From assembly GCA_019114885.1 (NCBI GenBank), contig DXEQ01000146.1, positions 1 to 9,693 of the forward strand: a DNA stretch of 9,693 nucleotides, given 5' to 3'. Positions within the stretch are counted from its first letter, which is position 1. The number at the start of each line of letters is the position of its first letter. Made by a program: the position numbers and the translations under genes. The notes below the pieces were generated by a model. The model did not search any database. It worked only from the letters and a program-made list of their open reading frames with translations, and had not been told where the DNA came from. Source of the DNA: Candidatus Anaerobutyricum stercoripullorum. GTDB lineage: Bacteria; Bacillota; Clostridia; Lachnospirales; Lachnospiraceae. Positions 1 through 6,917 of this stretch are shown here, piece after piece.

Positions 1-2
1 AG

Positions 3-65
3 ACAGCTTTAGATTATAAAAAAATAGAAGAAATTTGCAAAGAGTATATTTATACATATTTATAA
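3..65 (+). CDS. 3' end of an unidentified gene (partial)
   Basis: One plus-strand frame stays open from the window edge to a TAA at 63-65. It encodes a 20-residue tail ending in KEYIYTYL, rich in Lys, Glu, Tyr and Ile, which reads like an ordinary amphipathic C-terminal helix. The two other plus frames stop within the first 18 bases. A strong hairpin begins six bases after the stop, as expected for a gene end. The stretch is much more AT-rich than the other genes here. Only the tail is visible, so no function can be given, and an open stretch this short could also arise by chance. Confidence 0.4.
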   Translation, partial: TALDYKKIEEICKEYIYTYL

Positions 66-110
66 AAAGCAATCCCCTTCCGGGACAGTAACTTTGTCCG
101 GAAGGGGATT
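64..110 (-). terminator. Intrinsic terminator of pckA, possibly shared with the convergent gene
   Basis: A perfect 13-bp inverted repeat pairs 71-83 with 98-110 across a 14-base loop. Read on the minus strand, the GC-rich stem is followed by GCTTTTTATA, a good U-tract, 45 bases after the pckA stop codon. Read on the plus strand it is followed by CTTATTTATA, a weaker tract. The same hairpin could therefore also end transcription of the gene whose tail lies at 3-65. Confidence 0.9.
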
Positions 111-154
111 CTTATTTATATGCATTATAAAAATTCACGCGATTGCCGGAAGGC

Positions 155-1744
155 TTACTCTGCTTTCGGGCCTGCCTCTGCGATGTTCTTCGGCATGTTC
201 GGGTATTTCTTTGCGAAGTTATCCTGGAACATCTTAGCCAGCTTCTTAGCCTGTACGTCGTAGGCTGCTTTGTCTTCCCATGTGTCGCGAGGGTTCATGA
301 TCTCGGACGGTACATTCGGGCAGGTCTGCGGAATGTCGAGGTTGAAGACGTCGTCGTGTTTGTATTCCACGTTGTCGAAGCTGCCGTTTAAGGCTGCGGT
401 TACCATGGCACGGGTGTATTTCAGTTTCATACGGCTTCCGACTCCGTAAGGGCCGCCGGTCCATCCTGTGTTTACGAGATAAACCTTTGTGTTGTATTTC
501 TCGATTCTCTCACCCAGCATGTTGGCGTATACGGATGGATCCATCGGCATGAACGGCTCGCCGAACAGAGTGGAGAAGGTCGGCTGCGGTTCTGTGATGC
601 CGCGCTCGGTTCCTGCCAGCTTGGAAGTAAATCCTGTTACAAAGTGGTACATAGCGGCGTCGTTGTCCAGTCTTGCGATTGGAGGAAGTACACCGAAAGC
701 GTCGGCTGTCAGGAAGATGACAACCTTAGGGATGCCGCCCACACCCGGAACCTGTGCGTTGGAGATAAAGTCTACCGGGTAGCCCACACGGGTATTCTCT
801 GTGAGGGAGTCGTCGTCGAAGTCAAATTCGCGGGTCTCTTCGTCCATCACTACGTTTTCCACAAGGCTGCCGAACTTGATGGCGTTGTAGATCTCCGGTT
901 CATTCTCCTCGGTCAGGTTGATACATTTTGCGTAGCAGCCGCCCTCGAAGTTGAAGATACCTCTCTCGGACCAGCCGTGTTCGTCGTCGCCGATCAGCTT
1001 ACGGTTCGGGTCAGCGGAAAGTGTTGTCTTACCTGTTCCGGACAGACCGAAGAATACGGCTGTCTCCTGAGTCTCAGGATCCATGTTGGCGGAGCAGTGC
1101 ATCGGCAGCACGCCTTCCTTCGGCATCAGGTAGTTCATAACGGAGAAGACAGACTTCTTGATCTCTCCGGAGTACTGGGAGCCGCAAACAACAACTAATT
1201 TCTCTTCATAGTCTACCATGATGGCAGCCTCGGAGTTCACGCCGTCAATTTCCGGCACGCATTTGAAACCAGGAGCGGCGATGATGGTAAAATCAGGCTC
1301 GCCGAAGTTCGCAAGTTCTTCTGCGGTCGGACGGATCAGAAGATCGCGGATGAACAGGTTCTGGCTTGCCAGCTCGTTGACGATGCGGAACTTTCTGGTG
1401 CAGACCGGATCTGCGCCTGCCATACCGTCGAAGAGGAAGATCTCTCTGTTCTGCAGGTATGCCACAACTTTTGCCTTGATGGCGTCGAATTTCTCTTTCT
1501 CAATCGGAACATTGACACTGCCCCATGCGATATCATCATGGATGGCAGGGGTGTCAACGATAAATTTATCTTTTGGGGAACGTCCAGTATATTTACCTGT
1601 TGTCACAACAAGAGCGCCCTTGTTGGAGAGCTTGCCTTCGCCTCTGCGAAGAGCGGCTTCGGTCAGCTGTGCAGGTGTCAGATTACGATAAACAGCTTTT
1701 GGGTTTACGATACCCAGTTTCTCAAGTCCGTAAGTTTCCATCAT
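155..1744 (-). CDS. pckA: Phosphoenolpyruvate carboxykinase (ATP)
   Basis: This cytosolic enzyme interconverts oxaloacetate plus ATP with PEP, CO2 and ADP (EC 4.1.1.49). In fermenting gut anaerobes the family often runs toward oxaloacetate, feeding the C4 branch. The 529-residue length is normal. Visible signatures are the oxaloacetate-binding TGRSPKDKF (53-61, Arg55), the lysine pair in YSGEIKK (191-197), the PCK-specific MHCSAN with metal-ligand His (215-220), the P-loop GLSGTGKT (233-240), the Walker-B-like LIGDDEHGW (250-258) and the C-terminal NTGWTGGPYGVGSR nucleotide-contact region. All key residues are present, so it should be active. The start is ambiguous between two adjacent ATGs at 1742-1744 and 1739-1741. 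The AGGAGG at 1750-1755 lies 5 bases from the first and 8 from the second, so the second may be preferred. It is transcribed away from the DUF885 gene from its own promoter and ends at the hairpin at 71-110. Confidence 0.97.
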   Translation of the reverse strand: MMETYGLEKLGIVNPKAVYRNLTPAQLTEAALRRGEGKLSNKGALVVTTGKYTGRSPKDKFIVDTPAIHDDIAWGSVNVPIEKEKFDAIKAKVVAYLQNREIFLFDGMAGADPVCTRKFRIVNELASQNLFIRDLLIRPTAEELANFGEPDFTIIAAPGFKCVPEIDGVNSEAAIMVDYEEKLVVVCGSQYSGEIKKSVFSVMNYLMPKEGVLPMHCSANMDPETQETAVFFGLSGTGKTTLSADPNRKLIGDDEHGWSERGIFNFEGGCYAKCINLTEENEPEIYNAIKFGSLVENVVMDEETREFDFDDDSLTENTRVGYPVDFISNAQVPGVGGIPKVVIFLTADAFGVLPPIARLDNDAAMYHFVTGFTSKLAGTERGITEPQPTFSTLFGEPFMPMDPSVYANMLGERIEKYNTKVYLVNTGWTGGPYGVGSRMKLKYTRAMVTAALNGSFDNVEYKHDDVFNLDIPQTCPNVPSEIMNPRDTWEDKAAYDVQAKKLAKMFQDNFAKKYPNMPKNIAEAGPKAE

Positions 1745-1770
1745 AATTACCTCCTGAATATGTTATTGAT

Positions 1771-1807
1771 TTGAATTTTGCAATATCAGATATTGAATCT
1801 TGCAAAA
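1771..1807. repeat. Direct and inverted repeats in the pckA leader
   Basis: Two 13-base direct repeats that differ at one base, TTGAATTTTGCAA (1771-1783) and TTGAATCTTGCAA (1793-1805), are spaced 22 bases apart, about two helical turns. Between and overlapping them lies the palindrome CAATATC-A-GATATTG (1781-1795). TTTTGCAA (1776-1783) and TTGCAAAA (1800-1807) form a further inverted pair. All lie between the predicted transcription start and the ribosome binding site. They could be tandem protein sites on DNA or a leader hairpin. Confidence 0.5.
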
Positions 1808-1834
1808 TACCCTTTCCTGTCATACAGGGGTATT
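1806..1834. promoter_or_regulatory. Inverted repeat over the pckA -10 box and start site (candidate operator)
   Basis: Outer arms AATACCC (1806-1812) and GGGTATT (1828-1834) are perfect complements. Inside them CCTGT (1816-1820) and ACAGG (1824-1828) are also perfect complements and share one base with the right outer arm. The right outer arm runs into the -10 box, and the predicted transcription start falls within the repeat. Such a position is typical of a repressor site, although the repeat could also fold at the very 5' end of the mRNA. I cannot assign a regulator. Confidence 0.45.
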
Positions 1835-1859
1835 ATACACTCTTTTCGGCATTTTTCAA
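1832..1859 (-). promoter_or_regulatory. Sigma-A-type promoter of pckA
   Basis: On the minus strand a TTGAAA -35 box (1854-1859) and a perfect TATAAT -10 box (1832-1837) are separated by 16 bases. Transcription should start near 1825, giving a leader of about 80 bases before the pckA start codon. Inverted repeats overlap the -10 box and the predicted start (1806-1834), and others lie in the leader and upstream, so the promoter is probably regulated. Confidence 0.75.
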
Positions 1860-1894
1860 ACATTATTTTCTGTTTTATGGAAGTTTTTTTGTAA

Positions 1895-1933
1895 CTGTCC
1901 GGTCATGCGGAGGGAAAGGACATGCCCGAACAG
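1895..1933. repeat. 13-bp imperfect inverted repeat upstream of the pckA promoter
   Basis: CTGTCCGGTCATG (1895-1907) and CATGCCCGAACAG (1921-1933) flank a 13-base spacer. They match at 11 of 13 positions, and in a minus-strand RNA one of the two mismatches becomes a G-U pair. On the minus strand the hairpin is followed by TTACAAAAAAAC, not a U-tract, so it is not a terminator for the DUF885 gene. The centre lies about 90 bases upstream of the predicted pckA start site, a position that would suit an activator or a distal operator. Confidence 0.45.
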
Positions 1934-1956
1934 CTACGAATTTTTTGAGTTCTCAG

Positions 1957-2018
1957 GTTTCATTTTTGAAGGAACGGAAAAAAGAAATGTAAAATTCCTT
2001 CATTTGAAACTTTTTCTC
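1957..2018 (+). terminator. Terminator-like hairpin reading against the flanking genes
   Basis: GTTTCA (1957-1962) pairs with TGAAAC (2005-2010), and TGAAGGAA (1967-1974) pairs with TTCCTTCA (1995-2002). There is a small internal loop and a 20-base A-rich loop. On the plus strand the hairpin is followed at once by TTTTTCTC. Both neighbouring genes run on the minus strand, where no U-tract follows the stem, so as a terminator it would only stop plus-strand (antisense) transcription. It lies just past the DUF885 stop codon and may simply protect that mRNA's 3' end. Confidence 0.35.
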
Positions 2019-3834
2019 ATTCACTCATCAACCCGGATACCCGCTTTGCAAGCAGAGAAAACGGGCAGGAACCGCAGGAGAGCACCGCCTCGTGAAATTC
2101 CCTGTTGTCAAAATCCGAACCCAGCTCCTCCTGCATGGAGTTTCGAAGCTGTTCCAGTTCGTACCAGCCGATGCTGTAGGAGAGGCAGGTCGTGGGATTC
2201 TCCACCACGTACTCGTAGATGTAGCGGACATTTTCTTCCGGAACGCCATAGCCGGACAGATAATCGGCCAGTTCTTCTTCCGTATAATTCTCATAATTGA
2301 CGTACAGGTCGCTGAGAGAGGACAGGGCCAGAGACAGGATGTCATTGTCCCGGTACAACTGTTGTAACAATTCCTCAGTTTCCCGGTCCGTGTCGGCAAA
2401 CTCCAGATAGCGGTAGCTGTACAGCTGAGCGTAGGTGCCCCAGCCCTCATCGTATCCGTCGCAGCGGAGCAGGAAACGGATGGGTTCCGGGTCGGTGCTC
2501 ATGTAATAATTGGTCTGGTACATATGGCCCGGGTATCCTTCGTGGGCCAGAGTGGAGAACTGTTCCTCATCGCTGACCCGGCTTTCGTTGATGTAGATGA
2601 TATTGTCCTCTGTGCTGTCGATGGGCGGCAGCAGATAGAAGGCGCTGGCCGAGGTGGAGGACAGAGCTGCCGGTACATTTTTTAAAGTGTAGGAGACTTC
2701 CGGTGGCTCCGGAAAGTCGATGAGGGTGTCATTTTCCAGTTCGGTGAGGATGGCCTGCGTGTCGGTGAGAGCCGGCCGGGCCGTCAGATAGTCGGTGTAG
2801 AGACCGGTCTCGTCTCTGGTTAAGGCAATGATGTCGGCGGCACAATCCTGCAGAGTCGTTTCCAGCGCGTCGATACATTCTTCCGGCGACAGGTCGGTGC
2901 CCACGACGGTCGAGAGCAGGAGACGGTAATAGTCCCGGCCGCCCTCATACTGGCAGAGCCGCTTTTTGTTCGAGGCGCTCACTCCGGTATCAGACTGGTC
3001 TTGCGAGGCCGGAGTGTCGCTGTCAACGAGGTATACCTCCAGTTCGTCCCGCAGAGACGCAAAGGACGGAAGGATGGTCTGGCGCACGAGGGCCCGGTTG
3101 TTGCTGCGGTACGTCTTTTTCGCTTCCTCGCTCAGGTCCGGTACATTTTCCAGCTTTTCTTCAAAGGAAGAAATGAGCAGGTTGTCGTCCTCGGAGGCGG
3201 AGAGAAACTGATTGATCTGTTCTATGGTATTTTCCAGGACAAAGTCCGGGCTGATGAAACCGGCTTCCCGGCGTTTTTCTTCAAAAGAAAGAATCTGATC
3301 AAACAGGTCGGGAACCTGCCTTGCCAGAGCCAGATAATCTTTGACGTCCTGCTCCCCGTCAAAATAGTATTCGGACAGGGTGACGGGAATCTGGGACTGG
3401 AGCCCGTTGGTTCCGAAAGGGGATGTATACAGGATGTATTCTTCGGAAGCAGCGGAGGCTTCCAGTGCATCTTTTAAAATCTGCCAGGTGAAGGCGCTCT
3501 CCTCGTCGAGGTCATCCGGGTCAAAGGCGTTCAGTTCGCTGAGGAGCTGCCCGGCGCGCTCGCACTGGTCGGTCAGCTGTTCGACGCTGTAATCTCCGAA
3601 AGAAGGCGGTACATTTTCTGAGATACCGTAAGCGTCCGGGTCGGAGAGCTTAAAATGCAGGGTGAGCGTGTCGGAGGTGACAAACTCTTCGAAACAGTCG
3701 TCAAGAAATGTATCGAACTGCTGCTGGGTATCGGTGTCCTGCTTCTGGCAGCCGACAGGGAGCAGAAGGAAGAAAAGGGACAGGATCAGGAGGCGAAGAC
3801 GCGGTGAAAATGAGAAAAAACGGGTATGTGGCAT
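2017..3834 (-). CDS. DUF885-family putative secreted metallopeptidase lipoprotein
   Basis: This 605-residue protein has the usual DUF885 length. Residues 1-28 form a signal peptide (basic start, then a Leu/Phe-rich core) ending in LPVGC, an acceptable lipobox, so Cys29 is probably lipidated and the protein anchored outside the cell membrane. The family signature HEGYPGH (431-437) supplies His-Glu and a second His, and EGWGTY (463-468) supplies a further Glu, a pattern resembling zinc peptidase ligands. A peptide substrate is inferred; none is shown by sequence. The region between is acidic and helical, and a low-complexity SxxDTxAS-like stretch lies near 271-290. The start is supported by AAAGGAG (3844-3850), nine bases upstream. 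It is divergent from metG and has no recognisable terminator of its own before pckA, so some readthrough into pckA is possible. Three of the eight GGTACATT/AATGTACC words lie in this gene. Confidence 0.85.
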   Translation of the reverse strand: MPHTRFFSFSPRLRLLILSLFFLLLPVGCQKQDTDTQQQFDTFLDDCFEEFVTSDTLTLHFKLSDPDAYGISENVPPSFGDYSVEQLTDQCERAGQLLSELNAFDPDDLDEESAFTWQILKDALEASAASEEYILYTSPFGTNGLQSQIPVTLSEYYFDGEQDVKDYLALARQVPDLFDQILSFEEKRREAGFISPDFVLENTIEQINQFLSASEDDNLLISSFEEKLENVPDLSEEAKKTYRSNNRALVRQTILPSFASLRDELEVYLVDSDTPASQDQSDTGVSASNKKRLCQYEGGRDYYRLLLSTVVGTDLSPEECIDALETTLQDCAADIIALTRDETGLYTDYLTARPALTDTQAILTELENDTLIDFPEPPEVSYTLKNVPAALSSTSASAFYLLPPIDSTEDNIIYINESRVSDEEQFSTLAHEGYPGHMYQTNYYMSTDPEPIRFLLRCDGYDEGWGTYAQLYSYRYLEFADTDRETEELLQQLYRDNDILSLALSSLSDLYVNYENYTEEELADYLSGYGVPEENVRYIYEYVVENPTTCLSYSIGWYELEQLRNSMQEELGSDFDNREFHEAVLSCGSCPFSLLAKRVSGLMSE

Positions 3835-3868
3835 GGCGGCGGGCTCCTTTCGTAAAAAAGTTTTCCAT

Positions 3869-3897
3869 ATTATACTATGTTTTGGAACCGAAAACTA
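3869..3897 (-). promoter_or_regulatory. Probable promoter of the DUF885 lipoprotein gene
   Basis: A perfect TATAAT is seen on the minus strand (3869-3874), 34 bases ahead of the start codon. The best-spaced -35 (17 bases) is TAGTTT (3892-3897), a poor match. A small dyad (GTTTT/AAAAC, 3879-3895) fills the spacer and might bind a regulator. The divergent metG promoter begins about 24 bases away. Confidence 0.5.
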
Positions 3898-3920
3898 TTA
3901 ATTTTTCAGGAATTTGACCA

Positions 3921-3949
3921 TAGACGAAGGGGCATGTTTATTCTATAAT
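3921..3949 (+). promoter_or_regulatory. Promoter of metG
   Basis: TAGACG (3921-3926, four of six consensus bases), a 17-base spacer and a perfect TATAAT (3944-3949). Transcription should start near 3956, leaving a leader of about 35 bases. That is too short for a T-box or S-box riboswitch. Confidence 0.7.
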
Positions 3950-3990
3950 AGAAAAATACGTAAAGAGATGCATGGAACAGGAGGCAGAAT

Positions 3991-5952
3991 ATGAACAAAA
4001 AACCATATTATATCACGACGGCGATCGCCTACACATCCGGCAAGCCGCATATCGGAAACACTTACGAGATCGTTCTGGCGGACGCCATTGCCAGATTTAA
4101 GAGAAAAGAGGGCTATGACGTACGTTTTCAGACGGGAACGGACGAGCACGGCCAGAAGATTGAGCTGAAAGCCGAGGAAGCCGGCGTGTCTCCGAAGGAG
4201 TTCGTGGATCAGACAGCGGCGGAGATCAAGAGAATCTGGGATCTGATGAACACTTCTTATGACAAGTTTATCCGTACCACTGACGAGGACCACGAGAGAC
4301 AGGTACAGAAGATTTTTAAGAAGTTATATGATAAAGGGGATATTTACAAAGGATATTATGAAGGAATGTACTGTACTCCTTGCGAGTCCTTCTTCACAGA
4401 GTCCCAGCTGGTGGACGGCAAATGTCCGGACTGCGGTCGTCCGTGCCAGCCGGCAAAGGAAGAGGCTTACTTCTTTAAGATGAGCAAGTACGCCGACAGA
4501 CTGATTCAGTACATCAACGAACATCCGGAGTTTATCCAGCCGGAGTCCCGCAAGAATGAGATGATGAACAACTTCCTTCTGCCGGGACTGCAGGATCTGT
4601 GCGTGTCCCGTACTTCCTTCTCCTGGGGTATTCCGGTGGACTTTGATCCGAAGCACGTGGTCTATGTGTGGCTGGACGCGCTGACCAACTACATCACCGG
4701 ACTGGGTTATGATGTGGACGGCGACAATGACGCCTTATTTGAGAAATACTGGCCGGCAGACCTGCATCTGATCGGCAAGGATATCATCCGTTTCCATACC
4801 ATTTACTGGCCAATCTTCCTGATGGCACTGGATCTGCCTCTGCCGAAGCAGGTATTCGGACATCCATGGCTGCTGCAGGGCGATGGCAAGATGAGTAAGT
4901 CCAAAGGAAATGTGATCTATGCCGACGATATGGCTGACCTGTTCGGCGTGGACGCGGTGCGCTATTTTGTTCTTCACGAGATGCCGTTTGAGAATGACGG
5001 CGTGATCACCTGGGAGCTGATCGTGGAGCGTATGAATTCCGATCTGGCCAACACGCTGGGTAATCTGGTGAACCGTACCATCTCCATGTCCAACAAATAT
5101 TTTGGCGGCGTGGTAGCCAACTGCGGCGTCACCGACGGCTTTGATAAGGACCTGATCACCGTGGCCTTGAGCACAAAACACAACGTAGTACGGAAGATGG
5201 CGAAGCTTCGGGTGGCTGACGCCATGACGGAGATATTCAACCTGTTCAAGCGTTGCAACAAATACATCGACGAGACCATGCCTTGGGCGCTGGCTAAGGA
5301 CCCGGAGAAGAAGGAGCGTTTATCCACCGTTCTTTACAATCTGGTGGAGAGCATCACCATCGGTGCTTCCCTGCTGGCTCCGTTCATGCCGGAGACTGCA
5401 GAGCGCATCTTCAAACAGCTGAATTCTTCTGAGCGGACCATGGACGAGCTGGAGATCTTCGGTCTGTACAAGTCCGGCGACAGAGTCGTGGAGAAACCGG
5501 AGATTCTTTTTGCCAGACTGGACGTGAAAGAGGTCATCGACAAGGTAGATGAAATGTATGCGGCCAGAGCGCAGGAGTCCGGCGAAGCCAAAGAGGAAGA
5601 ACCGGTCATCGACATTGAGGCCAAGGAAGAGATCACATTTGAGGATTTCGGAAAGATGCAGTTCCAGGTGGGCGAGATCATCGCCTGTGAAGAGGTGAAG
5701 AAGTCCAGAAAGCTGCTCTGTTCTCAGGTGAAGATCGGCAGTCAGGTAAAACAGATCGTATCCGGCATCAAGGGCCATTACACACCGGAAGAGATGGTGG
5801 GCAAGAAGGTCATGGTGCTTGTGAACCTGAAACCGGCGAAGCTGGCCGGCGTTCTGTCCGAGGGTATGCTGCTGTGCGCGGAGGATGAGAACGGCGAGCT
5901 ATCTTTGATGGTTCCGGAGAAAAAGATGCCGGCAGGCGCAGAGATCTGCTAG
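3991..5952 (+). CDS. metG: Methionyl-tRNA synthetase with C-terminal tRNA-binding domain
   Basis: This cytosolic class I aminoacyl-tRNA synthetase charges tRNA-Met for initiation and elongation. In order along its 653 residues are the HIGN signature (20-23), a connective-peptide zinc knuckle with four cysteines (C128, C131, C145, C148), the KMSKS loop (300-304), the helical anticodon-binding domain with NTLGNLVNR (354-362), an acidic linker (about 520-548) and an EMAP/Trbp111-like OB-fold tRNA-binding domain (about 549-653). That last domain usually serves in dimerisation and tRNA capture. All catalytic motifs are intact. The start is fixed by AGGAGG (3979-3984), six bases before the ATG. It is first in the plus-strand cluster, with its own promoter, and a hairpin terminator lies about 100 bases past the stop. 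Confidence 0.98.
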   Translation: MNKKPYYITTAIAYTSGKPHIGNTYEIVLADAIARFKRKEGYDVRFQTGTDEHGQKIELKAEEAGVSPKEFVDQTAAEIKRIWDLMNTSYDKFIRTTDEDHERQVQKIFKKLYDKGDIYKGYYEGMYCTPCESFFTESQLVDGKCPDCGRPCQPAKEEAYFFKMSKYADRLIQYINEHPEFIQPESRKNEMMNNFLLPGLQDLCVSRTSFSWGIPVDFDPKHVVYVWLDALTNYITGLGYDVDGDNDALFEKYWPADLHLIGKDIIRFHTIYWPIFLMALDLPLPKQVFGHPWLLQGDGKMSKSKGNVIYADDMADLFGVDAVRYFVLHEMPFENDGVITWELIVERMNSDLANTLGNLVNRTISMSNKYFGGVVANCGVTDGFDKDLITVALSTKHNVVRKMAKLRVADAMTEIFNLFKRCNKYIDETMPWALAKDPEKKERLSTVLYNLVESITIGASLLAPFMPETAERIFKQLNSSERTMDELEIFGLYKSGDRVVEKPEILFARLDVKEVIDKVDEMYAARAQESGEAKEEEPVIDIEAKEEITFEDFGKMQFQVGEIIACEEVKKSRKLLCSQVKIGSQVKQIVSGIKGHYTPEEMVGKKVMVLVNLKPAKLAGVLSEGMLLCAEDENGELSLMVPEKKMPAGAEIC

Positions 5953-6050
5953 AATGGCAGTGCGCCGCAGTGGTTCGGATATGGCAGTCGGACCGGCTGC
6001 CGACCTGGGAGTCTGCGGACGGCTGTCGCATAAATTTTAAGAAAAGAGTT

Positions 6051-6086
6051 GCTGCTGCTCACGGGATGTGGGCGGCAGTTTTCTTT
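6051..6086 (+). terminator. Intrinsic terminator or attenuator between metG and tatD
   Basis: CTGCTGCTCAC (6052-6062) pairs with GTGGGCGGCAG (6068-6078) along all 11 positions, three of them G-U. The loop is GGGAT and the tract TTTTCTTT (6079-6086) follows. The tract ends 31 bases before the tatD start, leaving no room for a promoter in between. It therefore either ends the metG message with partial readthrough or acts as a conditional terminator in a tatD leader. The upstream stretch 5953-6050 holds the near-palindrome GGCAGTCGGACCGGCTGCC and no clear promoter. Confidence 0.75.
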
Positions 6087-6117
6087 ATGCAATACTAAGA
6101 AAGAGGGAGGTAAGATC

Positions 6118-6885
6118 ATGATTTTTGATTCACATGCCCATTATGATGATAAACAGTTCGATGAGGACAGGGAGCAGGTGCTGACCCATCTGAAAGATGT
6201 GGGTGTGGAGAGGGTAGTCAACATCAGCAACGGCTGGGACGACATGCTTCGCATGCTGGATATGATCGGGCGATATCCGTTCATGTACGGAACAGTGGGT
6301 ATCCATCCCTGCAAGGTCAGCGACCTTAACGAGGAGCGGATGGAGAGGCTGAGAGAGTTCTGCCACCGGGATAAGATCGTGGCGGTGGGAGAGATCGGTC
6401 TGGATTATTACTGGATGAGCGACCCGAAGGAAGTGCAGCGGGAGTGGTTTATCCGCCAGCTTCATCTGGCAAAGGAGGAGAATCTTCCGGTGGTCATTCA
6501 CAGCCGGGACGCGTCGCAGGAGACTTTTGATATCATGAAAGCGGAACATGCCGGCACCACCGGCGGGGTGATCCACTGCTATTCCGGTTCTTATGAGATG
6601 GCGAAGGAATATGTCAAGCTGGGATATTACCTGGGAATCGGCGGCGTAGTCACTTTCAAGAATTCCAAAGTGCTGAAAAAGGTGGCGGCGGAGATTCCGC
6701 TGGAGTCCATCGTGGTGGAGACGGATTGTCCGTATCTGGCGCCGATGCCGCACCGGGGGACCCGCAACAGTTCCGCCTATCTCCCGCTGGTGATTGAAGA
6801 GATCGCAAATCTCCGGGGTATTTCCACAGAAGAAGTAGAACAGGTCACTTATGAGAATGCCTGCCGGTTGTATCATATACAGTAA
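6118..6885 (+). CDS. tatD: TatD-family metal-dependent hydrolase/deoxyribonuclease
   Basis: This 255-residue amidohydrolase-fold protein is the usual family length. TatD enzymes are divalent-metal DNases linked to DNA repair or turnover; the exact substrate in this organism is unknown. The metal-binding set is complete: HAH (6-8), the Glu in GEIGLDYY (91-98), His128 in HSRDA, His153 in HCYSGS and Asp203 in ETDCPYLAP. The start at 6118 is chosen because GGGAGG (6105-6110) lies seven bases upstream and the protein begins at the canonical MIFDSHAHYDD. A longer frame from TTG 6049 would run through the terminator hairpin and adds 23 residues unlike the family. It is followed after 32 bases by rsmA and is probably cotranscribed with it. 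Confidence 0.96.
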   Translation: MIFDSHAHYDDKQFDEDREQVLTHLKDVGVERVVNISNGWDDMLRMLDMIGRYPFMYGTVGIHPCKVSDLNEERMERLREFCHRDKIVAVGEIGLDYYWMSDPKEVQREWFIRQLHLAKEENLPVVIHSRDASQETFDIMKAEHAGTTGGVIHCYSGSYEMAKEYVKLGYYLGIGGVVTFKNSKVLKKVAAEIPLESIVVETDCPYLAPMPHRGTRNSSAYLPLVIEEIANLRGISTEEVEQVTYENACRLYHIQ

Positions 6886-6917
6886 CGGTGATGTATGGAA
6901 CGAAAAGGAGAGACAAT

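Noticed and set aside
1218..1691. 157-codon plus-strand open frame opposite pckA
   Set aside because: It is the antisense shadow of the conserved N-terminal half of PEP carboxykinase, with Ser/Arg-rich low-information composition.
1771..1859. Known operator types (Rex TTGTGA-N6-TCACAA, CcpN, CRE) for pckA
   Set aside because: None of the repeats matches these consensus sites well enough to name a regulator.
3914..3949. TTGACC (3914-3919) as the metG -35 box
   Set aside because: The spacer to TATAAT would be 24 bases, too long. TAGACG at 3921-3926 gives the proper 17.
3950..3990. T-box or SAM riboswitch upstream of metG
   Set aside because: The predicted leader is only about 35 bases, too short for either element, and no T-box core sequence is present.
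5954..6040. 28-codon frame starting two bases after the metG stop
   Set aside because: No ribosome binding site precedes it and it overlaps GC-rich dyads. It is mentioned only as part of the possible tatD leader.
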